Assembly: GCA_964603935.1 (NCBI GenBank)
Contig: CAZRWL010000023.1
Location: forward strand, 1-12,938
Direction: 5' to 3'
DNA: 12,938 bases
From: GWB1-37-8 sp964603935
Lineage (GTDB): Bacteria > Patescibacteriota > Microgenomatia > Levybacterales > UBA12049
This document shows, piece by piece, positions 1-7,048 of this stretch (positions within the stretch are counted from its first letter, which is position 1; each line of letters starts with the position of its first letter). The notes beneath the pieces are model-generated. The model saw only the letters and a list, made by a program, of their open reading frames with translations. It did not search any database and was not told where the DNA came from. A program made the position numbers and the translations under genes.

Positions 1-835
1 AAAAGCGCGATTGAATATTGCTTGATCCGGCGATTGCATCTTCCTGAATTTGCTGATTTTGAAAGAAATTTGTTTCAAAAGATGAAAATATATTTACCTG
101 ACTGTATCTTCCTGTTCCTCCAGTTACTCCGAAAACCAAAAAAACCGCAATAAAGAATACAAATAAAAAAGATGAAAACACAGCAATTTTAAAAGTCTTT
201 GAGTAATTTTTAATTGTTGGAAAAAGCATAAGAAGAAAAATAAGAAAAATACCGGGAACAAAAACACGCGGAGTGTGGTAAAAGAAAAAACTCATGGTTA
301 GTACACCAACGCTTATAAAAAGATATGTTATTTTTTTATTTTTAAGACTATAGAAAAATAATCCAAATCCAAAAAGTATGAAAAAAAGAGACACCATAAC
401 CTCAGCACTTGCCCTCCCTAAAACAAAACTCCATGGAGATATGGCTATCAAAAAAGAGCTTAATAGACTTAATTTATTGTCTTTAAAAATTGACCCTACA
501 AGAAAAAATACGGCAAAAACAGTAAGACTGCCAAATAATGCGCCCATGAATCTTGTAGCAAGCTCCGTAAGTCCCAAAAATTTTACAGGAAGAACTGTTA
601 AATAATGATACCCCGAGGGCCTATTGTCACCAAACATATCTACATAAAGAGGAAAAGGATTGTCATTGTCATCCTTGCCTGTTAAAAGCAGAGAATACGC
701 ATTGTATCCCAAAGATGCCTCATCTTGATGGAATCCAACGGGATAATTCCCTAAATTATAAAAACGAAGAAAAAGTGCAAATATAAAAATAAGGCTTAAC
801 AATAAATATGTTATTAAATTTTTATTTCTTAACAT
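1..835 (-). CDS. GT39/ArnT-like GT-C glycosyltransferase (partial, C-terminus outside window)
   Basis: The minus-strand frame is open from an ATG at 833-835 to the window edge (278 complete codons), so only the N-terminal part is seen. It begins with a hydrophobic helix (about residues 8-24), followed by the loop HQDEASLGYNAY (36-47). The D38-E39 pair there is the usual acidic motif of the first extracytoplasmic loop in PMT/ArnT-type enzymes. FGDNRPSGYHYL (68-79) matches the second loop motif near the substrate, and SPWSFVLGRASAE (133-145) is typical of bacterial GT39-like proteins. More membrane helices follow. Members transfer a sugar from a polyprenyl-phosphate donor to an envelope acceptor; donor and acceptor cannot be read here. 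The start lies inside the end of the YfhO-like gene (14-nt overlap), which suggests translational coupling. Only a weak AAAAGA ribosome-site candidate precedes it. It is the last visible gene of the five-gene operon. Confidence 0.85.
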   Translation of the reverse strand, partial: MLRNKNLITYLLLSLIFIFALFLRFYNLGNYPVGFHQDEASLGYNAYSLLLTGKDDNDNPFPLYVDMFGDNRPSGYHYLTVLPVKFLGLTELATRFMGALFGSLTVFAVFFLVGSIFKDNKLSLLSSFLIAISPWSFVLGRASAEVMVSLFFILFGFGLFFYSLKNKKITYLFISVGVLTMSFFFYHTPRVFVPGIFLIFLLMLFPTIKNYSKTFKIAVFSSFLFVFFIAVFLVFGVTGGTGRYSQVNIFSSFETNFFQNQQIQEDAIAGSSNIQSRF

Positions 836-3269
836 AGTAAAATCTTTTTATTTGGGCTAAAATTATTAAGATTACAGATAGTATTAGTGAACCTATACTT
901 ATCTTTAGACCCAAATCAAAAGACTTAGGGTAATATGAAAAAATAATCTCATGATCGCCCTTTACAACTGGTACCGCTCTAAAAGAATAGTTGGCTCTAT
1001 ATATTTTACCAAATTCCCCATCAATGCTCACTCTCCAACCTTTATAATAATTATCCGAAATGAATAAAAGCATATTCGTTTTTGCATCCGTCTGCAATAG
1101 AATTTCATTCGGCGTATACTTTTTGACTTCCACTTTTGCTTTATCGTCTTTTGAGAAATCAATTTTCGCCTGCCCGCCATCGGCTTTTGCCGAAGGCAAT
1201 TGCAGGCGGGGCAATACCGGCTCTTCCAAAATCAATCTGTTCCTAAAATCAAACTTTTCGTCAAAAATCATCTGAATAATTTTATTCTTATCACTCTCTA
1301 CGACATAATTTGAAGCCAGGAAGATACGCGGCAAAACTTCTTTATTTTCATAGATCTGCCAAGGAGTTTTTTGCCAAATTAATTTATAAATAGAATCATC
1401 AAAAGTCTGATTGTCTGCTTTTACTGCTGAAGCCGGCGGATCGACTTTGTTAAGAACATATTTAACCCCTAAAAGATTCAAAAGCCGCTGACGATACTTA
1501 TTCTCCCGCAGGTCACTTCCGCCATAACCTGAAGCTATCACAACATCGGACCCCGGTATAGAATTCGCAATCCTACCATGCATGGAGGAAGATATTAATT
1601 CTCCATATCTTTTCAGATGTAAGGCATTGTAGCCATCAACAGAAAAAGTTTTTTCGTATGTTTGTAAATTTGTGTTTATATATCCGCTTCCGTACCCCCA
1701 CGAACGATCTATTCCTTGTATTTTTTTAAGCTGGGTCAATATTTCTGTCTGCGGATAAACAGTTTCTTTTGGCGCAAACGGAGTGATTTTGTGGAAAAAA
1801 TAAAATAAATCCCCCATACTTAAAATTACTAAAAAAATAATAATAAATTTTTTATATCTGACTCTATAAAAACTAATATGCAAGACTATCGCACTTACAA
1901 AGAAAATGAAAGTAGGCAAAAGAAGATTCCTTCTTGAAATGCTTAGATTTTGAATCCAAGATTTATCGATCAACGGCAATAAAGCTATCAAAATCCATAA
2001 AAAAATATAGACGCCGCCTAAAATTAATATTGCTTTAAAAACCGGTTTTTTATTTAAATCTTTTTCAAAAGTATCCATTCCAAATCCGGCAATTATACTT
2101 ACACAAAAAAGATAAAGGAACATAATTCTGGTAGGAACGGCTGTTGAAATAAAAGGAATCTGAAAAGAATATATTATCCTGCCGATAAAGGTATCAAAGG
2201 TTAATAACAGGATAACGATTGCGCTAATAGCAAAGAACCAAAACGTAGAATTTTGTTTTTTGAAAAAACTATAAAGGACAAAAATTATAGGTATTACTCC
2301 AATATATATAACTCTTTCTATGTATGTGCCGCTAAGCCAATAGTTTCTAGTAGCGGGATTGCCAAAAAAATCCGGGACAAAAATGGTCACAGCGTGAAAG
2401 AGGGGGATTAACAGCTTTAGAAAAGACGCTTGAGGATATGGCGCTCTTGCAGACTGAAAAAATAGCTCGATCATTGGGAGCAATTGCATCGCCGACAACA
2501 GTATTGGCAAAATGAAAATTAAACAAAATATCAATAATTTCTTAAACTTACCTTCCTTATCAATGAAAAAAATATTAAAAATAACAAATGCCGCAAGAAA
2601 AATAAATACATAAAACGCTGTCTGAGCGTATCCAGCCAAAATTGAAAATAGCAAGGACAAAGAAATTGCGATAGATTTTAAAACAGTTGGTTTTTTAAGA
2701 TTTTTAAGAGACATCCACATTGCAAAAGGCATCCATATTATGGAATGGCCAATATTTCCGTATTCCATCCACACAACGTAATAAGAAGAAAATGCAAATA
2801 ATAAACCTGAGAAAATCGAATTTTTTATGCCAAGCTTAAGCTCCCGCGCAAATAAAAAACTAAATATTCCGGTCAGAACAGGCTGTAAAACGATAAAAAT
2901 TGTCCACGCAAGTACATAAGGAAACATAAAAAATAATATATTTAAAGGGTAAAACGATCCGGATTGAAGACTGGCTATATGAGGACTTCCGGAAAAATTA
3001 TAGGAATTCCAGAGAGGAAATTCAAAGTTTTGAAACATTCTAATTGAAAATTCTTTCTCCGGATACAAAAGCCTAATAACGTCGAAATCCTGTCCTTTAT
3101 TTGGGTAGCCTCCGGGGGCGTATCCTAAGAAGGGGTATGAACTATATGGAGCATACTCGCCAACAAGAAGATCGCCCGGAAAAGGTATTTTACCTTTAAA
3201 AATAGGGTAAAAGAAAAATAGGGATACGACTATAAATATAAGACTAACAAGAATTGCTGTCCTTTTCAT
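822..3269 (-). CDS. YfhO-like multispan GT-C membrane glycosyltransferase
   Basis: This is an 815-residue protein with an N-terminal membrane helix (about 5-22), many further hydrophobic spans to about residue 490, a soluble extracytoplasmic part, and a last helix near residues 790-808. Features that fit the YfhO family are the first-loop PFPGDLLVGEYAPY (29-42, with D33), PLWNSYNFSGSPH (85-97), QSGSFYPLN (102-110), and a C-terminal module with GWRVSIDGE, a VKGDHEI turn and YYPKSF. YfhO of Bacillus adds a sugar to lipoteichoic acid using a lipid-linked donor made by a GT2 partner; here the acceptor is unknown. The ATG follows AGGA (3279-3282) by 9 nt. It begins 1 nt after the stop of the upstream gene. 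Residues about 686-701 are encoded by a GC-rich palindromic insert (1167-1212) unlike the rest of the gene. Family assignment is good; substrate is not inferable. Confidence 0.85.
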   Translation of the reverse strand: MKRTAILVSLIFIVVSLFFFYPIFKGKIPFPGDLLVGEYAPYSSYPFLGYAPGGYPNKGQDFDVIRLLYPEKEFSIRMFQNFEFPLWNSYNFSGSPHIASLQSGSFYPLNILFFMFPYVLAWTIFIVLQPVLTGIFSFLFARELKLGIKNSIFSGLLFAFSSYYVVWMEYGNIGHSIIWMPFAMWMSLKNLKKPTVLKSIAISLSLLFSILAGYAQTAFYVFIFLAAFVIFNIFFIDKEGKFKKLLIFCLIFILPILLSAMQLLPMIELFFQSARAPYPQASFLKLLIPLFHAVTIFVPDFFGNPATRNYWLSGTYIERVIYIGVIPIIFVLYSFFKKQNSTFWFFAISAIVILLLTFDTFIGRIIYSFQIPFISTAVPTRIMFLYLFCVSIIAGFGMDTFEKDLNKKPVFKAILILGGVYIFLWILIALLPLIDKSWIQNLSISRRNLLLPTFIFFVSAIVLHISFYRVRYKKFIIIFLVILSMGDLFYFFHKITPFAPKETVYPQTEILTQLKKIQGIDRSWGYGSGYINTNLQTYEKTFSVDGYNALHLKRYGELISSSMHGRIANSIPGSDVVIASGYGGSDLRENKYRQRLLNLLGVKYVLNKVDPPASAVKADNQTFDDSIYKLIWQKTPWQIYENKEVLPRIFLASNYVVESDKNKIIQMIFDEKFDFRNRLILEEPVLPRLQLPSAKADGGQAKIDFSKDDKAKVEVKKYTPNEILLQTDAKTNMLLFISDNYYKGWRVSIDGEFGKIYRANYSFRAVPVVKGDHEIIFSYYPKSFDLGLKISIGSLILSVILIILAQIKRFYYVKK
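1167..1212. repeat. GC-rich palindromic element inside the YfhO-like gene
   Basis: A strongly GC-rich block lies inside very AT-rich coding DNA. Outer arms CGCCTGC (1167-1173) and GCAGGCG (1202-1208) are exact reverse complements. Inside is the perfect hairpin TCGGC-TTTT-GCCGA (1180-1193), an alternative TGCC-GAA-GGCA hairpin (1188-1198) and the palindrome GCAATTGC (1196-1203). It stays in frame and codes for LQLPSAKADGGQAK in the extracytoplasmic part. It looks like a mobile or REP-type palindrome tolerated as a surface loop, comparable in principle to Rickettsia palindromic elements. It occurs once in this window, so repetition across the genome is inference. Confidence 0.6.
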
Positions 3270-3270
3270 C

Positions 3271-4779
3271 TTATTTTATCCTATAAATACTCATATAGTT
3301 ATCTCCTGCTCCTTTAATTCGCAAAATAGGATCTAAATTCCATTGAACAGGAGCATCCCCCGGATATTCGCAAGAAGAACATGGTTGATAAAAAAGAAAA
3401 TAAGTGGGAATTTTCTTGCTCTCTTCAATTACCTTCGTTGGAATTATATCTCCCACAGGCCAGTACCCATCTATTTTTATATTTGGGTTATTAACAAGAT
3501 ATATTTCCAAGGCGTAGGGCATTAATCCGAAAGTGCCTTGCGTAGCAACGTAAATTTTCCCCTTCTTTACTTCTTTTTTGAAAAACTCAACAACTCCGTT
3601 AATCCCTCCGCCTGCAGGCCAATCAGTTAGGTACTGTTTTGTATCTGAAACAGGAATGCGCGCATTAGCAAAATCATTCAATATTAAATAATCTGTTTTA
3701 AAAGCCAGTGCAAAAACCAGAAAAAGGAATACGGGGAATATGTAAAGCATCTTAAATTTCGCATAAATATTTATTAAAGAAAATGCAATTAACGGAAGCA
3801 GCGGGAGAATCATGAAGAAAATAAAACGGGGAAATAGAGTTTTTCCAAAAAATCCAAGAGCTACAATGGGAATAATAAACCAAAGAAAAAGAACTATTTT
3901 TTCTCTTAAAAAAGACCTGCTTATAAAAAAAGACGAAAGCGTTAGGGCAAGAAGCGGCCAGGTTAAATAACGTATTACCCAATCCCAAAATGCCTGCCAG
4001 TTACTAATAAAAAACTCCAACGGATGCCGCATCCACTCCCTTAGGGGATAAACAAAGATTGCATTTTTTTCTGCAATTATATAGAAGAAAGGAGAAAGTC
4101 TTAGAATCGAATAGAAGCCATATGTGATTGTGATCGACAAAACTGCAAGGAACACGAGTTTCGTAAACCTATCTAGCAGTCCTTTCCTTCTCCAATCAAA
4201 CAGCATTAATGAAATTGGCAAAAGATAAATGCTAAAAAAACCGGATGTTTTAGTAAGAACTCCTCCTCCCACTACCATTCCGAGAATTAATGCTATATCC
4301 AAACGGATTTTCCGTACCATTAGAACAATTAAAAACAAAGCCCAAACAGCAAAAGAGCCAACAAGACTATCGTACAAAGCCATTCTGTCATACACTAAAG
4401 CCATTGGGAAAACTATATACAAGAAGCTTGAGATTAATCCTATTTTATTGTTTTTAAATACCTCTCTTCCCAGAAAGTACATTCCAATTAATGTCATAAA
4501 CCCTGCCCCTACCGACACAATTCTTCCTGCCAATAAAGGATCTTGAACAAAACGAAGAGTGACCATAGTAAGCCAAATAAACATTGGCTGCTTCCCATCA
4601 GTTAAGGAGATAAATCTCCAGTTTGCGTCTTGCTTTGCAATTTGCGCCCAGCGGATGTAAATTGCCTCATCGGTAAAAATCGGCATGGATAGAATGCTGT
4701 AGAACCGAGTTGCGAAATATATTAATGCTAGAACTGCCAAAACAAAAAACTCAAGCTTGTATCTTTTTAAAAAAACCAT
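3271..4779 (-). CDS. GT39/ArnT-like GT-C glycosyltransferase
   Basis: This is a complete 502-residue multispan membrane protein. The first helix spans about residues 10-29. The extracytoplasmic loop holds FTDEAIYIRWAQ (35-46) with the acidic pair D37-E38 typical of GT39 (PMT/ArnT) enzymes, followed by DGKQPMFIW (61-69), the counterpart of the family's K-P loop motif. About ten hydrophobic spans follow, then a soluble C-terminal part (about 385-502) containing a CSSCEYPG stretch. Expected role: transfer of a sugar from a polyprenyl-phosphate carrier onto a protein, lipid or polysaccharide on the outer side of the membrane. The ATG (4777-4779) lies inside the upstream GT87-like gene (29-nt overlap) with only a weak TTAGG upstream. 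The next gene starts 1 nt after its stop. PMT-type protein glycosylation and lipid modification cannot be told apart from the sequence. Confidence 0.88.
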   Translation of the reverse strand: MVFLKRYKLEFFVLAVLALIYFATRFYSILSMPIFTDEAIYIRWAQIAKQDANWRFISLTDGKQPMFIWLTMVTLRFVQDPLLAGRIVSVGAGFMTLIGMYFLGREVFKNNKIGLISSFLYIVFPMALVYDRMALYDSLVGSFAVWALFLIVLMVRKIRLDIALILGMVVGGGVLTKTSGFFSIYLLPISLMLFDWRRKGLLDRFTKLVFLAVLSITITYGFYSILRLSPFFYIIAEKNAIFVYPLREWMRHPLEFFISNWQAFWDWVIRYLTWPLLALTLSSFFISRSFLREKIVLFLWFIIPIVALGFFGKTLFPRFIFFMILPLLPLIAFSLINIYAKFKMLYIFPVFLFLVFALAFKTDYLILNDFANARIPVSDTKQYLTDWPAGGGINGVVEFFKKEVKKGKIYVATQGTFGLMPYALEIYLVNNPNIKIDGYWPVGDIIPTKVIEESKKIPTYFLFYQPCSSCEYPGDAPVQWNLDPILRIKGAGDNYMSIYRIK

Positions 4780-5923
4780 AACCTAAGGATACCACAACGG
4801 AAAGAATAATTGAAGCTGTACTGAGCCAAAGCAGTATTACAGGAACAGGCTTGTCCCAATTTCCAAGATACAAAAAAGGGAGATACTGCCAAAGAGAAAA
4901 TAACGACAGAATCACTCCTGGAATAAAAAAATAGTATTTTTTTGAAACCAATGCTATGAACGGTAATAGATTCAAAAGATACCAAGGCTGAAAATTAGTT
5001 CTAATTGTTGCTAAAACCACCGGAATTATCATTAAAATCGCCATCACGGAAAATATATCCTCCCAATCAAATTCCTTCCTCCTTTTCTTTAATAAGAAAA
5101 CTAATAAAAAAATCGGAAAGATGAAGATGCTTGCAAATTTTACTCCGATTGACAATCCGAACAATATAATTGAACGTATATATTTCATATTCATTAATAG
5201 GTATATAGCCCACATTACAAAGAACATCATGGCTATGTCGTTATGCGAAGAAACCAAACTTTCAATCACAACTAATGGATTTAGCGCAAAAAAAGCTACG
5301 CCAAAGATTTCTCTTTCCGGTGAAATCCTACGTAAAATTTTCCCAATAAAATATGTTGTGCCTAGGAAACTTAGCGACATAAGCGCTTTAAATAAAAAGA
5401 AGGTTGGTAGAAAAAATTCTATTCCAAGAGACAAGGGCACTGTCAAACCAAGCCATACTGGTCCGTATGGGAAAACTCTATGCGTCCAATGCATAAAAGA
5501 AAGCATTGGATCGCCCGGAAAATCAAGCGCCTTATGAACATAAGGATTTTGATTGTAATAGGTAACAATCTTTGCGTCAAAAATATAGTTAAAAAGATCG
5601 TATGAAAAAGCGTTGTAAGAAAATGTTAACAAAAGAGCAGTTGAAATAATTAAAAACCAGATTGTCTGCCTATTAATCTTTTTTTCATGAATTTTTCGAA
5701 GAATCATTAAGTAAAAAAAGAAAAGAGACAGAACGATCCCGATAAATAGAAGGCTCGAAAGAGGTCTTTGAAAATAACCAATATTTTGGAAAAACTTTTG
5801 TATAGCTTGCCAGACCGACCATTCCGATAATGTCAGATTAAGGTCTACCTGCGTAAAAGAATAAAAAAACAACCCAACTACGGCTGATAAGTATCCAATA
5901 GTCCAAATTGAAAATTTTTTCAA
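4751..5923 (-). CDS. GT87/MptB-like polyprenyl-phosphate-dependent GT-C mannosyltransferase
   Basis: This is a 390-residue protein of about ten membrane spans, with hydrophobic helices near residues 6-22, 58-75 and 88-103 and then to the C-terminus. FSYDLFNYIFDAKI (106-119) and FPYGPVWLGL (151-160), with NPYVHK between them, resemble the polyprenyl-phosphomannose-dependent alpha-mannosyltransferases (MptA/MptB, GT87 group). D109 is the candidate catalytic or donor-binding acid. The start is a TTG at 5921-5923 that forms a 4-nt TTGA overlap with the stop of the GT2 gene. It is supported by AAGAGGGG 7 nt upstream and by the lack of an in-frame Met until about residue 73. It overlaps the next gene by 29 nt. 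The protein probably extends a glycan using the lipid-linked sugar made by the neighbouring GT2 enzyme; mannose as the sugar is an inference from the family. Confidence 0.8.
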   Translation of the reverse strand: MKKFSIWTIGYLSAVVGLFFYSFTQVDLNLTLSEWSVWQAIQKFFQNIGYFQRPLSSLLFIGIVLSLFFFYLMILRKIHEKKINRQTIWFLIISTALLLTFSYNAFSYDLFNYIFDAKIVTYYNQNPYVHKALDFPGDPMLSFMHWTHRVFPYGPVWLGLTVPLSLGIEFFLPTFFLFKALMSLSFLGTTYFIGKILRRISPEREIFGVAFFALNPLVVIESLVSSHNDIAMMFFVMWAIYLLMNMKYIRSIILFGLSIGVKFASIFIFPIFLLVFLLKKRRKEFDWEDIFSVMAILMIIPVVLATIRTNFQPWYLLNLLPFIALVSKKYYFFIPGVILSLFSLWQYLPFLYLGNWDKPVPVILLWLSTASIILSVVVSLGYGFFKKIQA

Positions 5924-6675
5924 TCGTATTCCCCTCTTAAGGCTTTTGCCTTTATTCTCAAAAGATCCATAAAGCCCTCGATTGAATCTTTGATAGGATT
6001 CACCCTTCTTGTTTCTACGTACAACCAGCTTACAGGCACTTCCTTAATCTTATACCCAATTTTTTGAGCAAGGTATAATAGCTCAACATCAAACCCTGCA
6101 GAAACATTTGATCCGGAAACTTTTTTAAAATTATTGTGCAGTTTATTAATTCTACTAAAAAGTTTTTGAGCCACCTGTTTTTTAAATATTTTGAATCCGC
6201 ATTGAGTATCGGAAATTCCATTAAGTCCTACCAGAAAAGTTCTTAAAGAAATCATTCCTTTTGCCATAAGAATCCTTGTCCAAGGCGCGCCTTTTCTTTG
6301 AGATTTCCTTGAACCAACAACGATATCGTAACCGTTATTAAAAAACGGCAAAAGCTTGTCAACTTCTTCGATCGGAGTTGCCTGATCCATATCGCTAAAA
6401 AGCACATATTCACCTTTAGCGCTTAATACTCCCTTCGTTACCGCTCCTGCTTTTCCTAAATGAGAATTTTCTATCAATTTAAAGCTGGGGTTATTTAAAG
6501 AAAATCTTTTTACAAACTCAACGCTCCCATCTGTTGATCCATCGTCCACGATAATTACTTCGTACGAATAATTTTTCTTACTCAAAAAATGCTCAACTTT
6601 GTCCAAAACCCCTTTCTGCAAATTCGCCATCTCATCGTATGAGGGAATAACAACAGATAAAAAAATCTTATTCAC
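5920..6675 (-). CDS. GT2 dolichyl/polyprenyl-phosphate sugar synthase (DPM1/ALG5-like)
   Basis: This 251-residue soluble glycosyltransferase has a GT-A fold. VVIPSYDEMANL opens the nucleotide-binding domain, IIVDDGSTDGS (41-51) binds the nucleotide sugar, and FSDMDQATP (93-101) carries the DxD metal-binding motif (D95, D97). SDTQCGFKIF (155-164) and AGFDVELL (193-200) are typical of dolichyl-phosphate mannose/glucose synthases. No C-terminal membrane helices are present, so it should be a peripheral cytoplasmic enzyme that moves mannose or glucose from a nucleotide sugar to polyprenyl phosphate. That lipid-linked sugar is the donor class used by the GT-C enzymes downstream, which makes this the first gene of a coherent pathway operon. 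The start is GTG (6673-6675); an in-frame TGA directly precedes it, so no longer form is possible. A TATAAT box 6 nt upstream predicts a leaderless mRNA. The sugar cannot be decided. Confidence 0.9.
   Translation of the reverse strand: MNKIFLSVVIPSYDEMANLQKGVLDKVEHFLSKKNYSYEVIIVDDGSTDGSVEFVKRFSLNNPSFKLIENSHLGKAGAVTKGVLSAKGEYVLFSDMDQATPIEEVDKLLPFFNNGYDIVVGSRKSQRKGAPWTRILMAKGMISLRTFLVGLNGISDTQCGFKIFKKQVAQKLFSRINKLHNNFKKVSGSNVSAGFDVELLYLAQKIGYKIKEVPVSWLYVETRRVNPIKDSIEGFMDLLRIKAKALRGEYD
5931..5938 (-). promoter_or_regulatory. Shine-Dalgarno sequence for the TTG-initiated GT-C gene
   Basis: AAGAGGGG on the minus strand ends 7 nt before the TTG at 5923. It lies inside the last codons of the upstream GT2 gene and is the strongest ribosome site in this operon. 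It decides the start of a gene without an alternative ATG and suggests coupled translation through the TTGA overlap. Confidence 0.7.
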
Positions 6676-6681
6676 TCAATA

Positions 6682-6710
6682 ATTATACTAGAAAGAAAAT
6701 GTTGATACAA
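6682..6710 (-). promoter_or_regulatory. Promoter of the glycosyltransferase operon (leaderless)
   Basis: On the minus strand a perfect -10 TATAAT (6682-6687) and -35 TTGTAT (6705-6710, 3 of 6 matches) are 17 nt apart. Six bases separate the -10 box from the GTG at 6675, so transcription should begin at or next to the G of the start codon. There is no room for a Shine-Dalgarno site. The -35 overlaps that of the divergent promoter. Confidence 0.7.
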
Positions 6711-6730
6711 TTGAGCTGTTGATATATACT
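6702..6730 (+). promoter_or_regulatory. Promoter of the zinc-ribbon/repeat protein genes (leaderless)
   Basis: On the plus strand -35 TTGATA (6702-6707, 5 of 6) and -10 TATACT (6725-6730, 5 of 6) are 17 nt apart. The expected transcription start, 7 nt after the -10 box, is the A of the ATG at 6737. This rules out a start at the upstream in-frame TTG (6719), which lies between the promoter boxes. The -35 shares 6705-6707 with the divergent operon promoter. Confidence 0.7.
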
Positions 6731-6736
6731 AAGTTT

Positions 6737-7045
6737 ATGGCAAACATTAAAAAAACTTGCGCAAAATGTAATAAAGATTTTTTAATAATTGATCAAGAAC
6801 AGGACTTTTTGCAGCAAAAAAGCTTACCCTTACCTACTACCTGTCCTACTTGCAGACAAACAAGAAGATTAAGTTTGCGCGGAGGAAGACAGCTTTTCAA
6901 AAGCAAATGTCAAAAATGCGGTAAAGAAATAGTCGTATCCTACGACCCGCAAAAAGTTACACAAGCTATCTATTGCAAGGAAGATTATGAAAAATTCTTC
7001 ATGGAAAACGATCCGATAATCAAAGAACCGCTGCCGGATATCTAA
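6737..7045 (+). CDS. Zinc-ribbon domain protein, N-terminal half of an in-frame split pair
   Basis: This is a 102-residue protein with two putative zinc sites. The first is CAKC (C8, C11) with CPTC (C36, C39), the zf-trcl-like ribbon. The second is CQKC (C58, C61) with C80; where a matching CxxC would end, the sequence is YCKED, with D83 in place of the fourth cysteine. The ATG at 6737 was chosen because the promoter boxes lie directly upstream and the expected mRNA start is the A of that ATG; it also puts the ribbon at the N-terminus. The gene ends with TAA (7043-7045); after one further codon the same frame continues from ATG 7049. From memory of the family, related Patescibacteria proteins carry this ribbon and the Cys/aromatic repeat in one chain, which would make this the severed N-terminal domain. 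Function unknown; zinc binding and contact with protein or nucleic acid are inference. Confidence 0.75.
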   Translation: MANIKKTCAKCNKDFLIIDQEQDFLQQKSLPLPTTCPTCRQTRRLSLRGGRQLFKSKCQKCGKEIVVSYDPQKVTQAIYCKEDYEKFFMENDPIIKEPLPDI

Positions 7046-7048
7046 GAT

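Noticed and set aside
1180..1193. Hairpin as an intrinsic terminator inside the glycosyltransferase operon
   Set aside because: It has a TTTT loop but no U-tract after the stem, and lies in frame within an intact gene; a palindromic insert explains it better.
3607..3622. Second copy of the GC-rich palindrome (CCGCCTGCAGGCC)
   Set aside because: It shares only a short CCTGCAGG palindrome and lacks the inner hairpins; it fits ordinary Pro-Ala-Gly codons.
5121..5537. 138-codon plus-strand open frame
   Set aside because: It lies antisense within the GT87-like gene, its product resembles no protein, and it has no promoter or ribosome site. The same holds for 378-605, 4229-4546, 10560-10841 and similar frames.
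6719..6736. Upstream TTG start for the zinc-ribbon gene (six extra residues)
   Set aside because: The TTG lies between the -35 and -10 boxes and would not be in the transcript; ATG 6737 coincides with the predicted transcription start.
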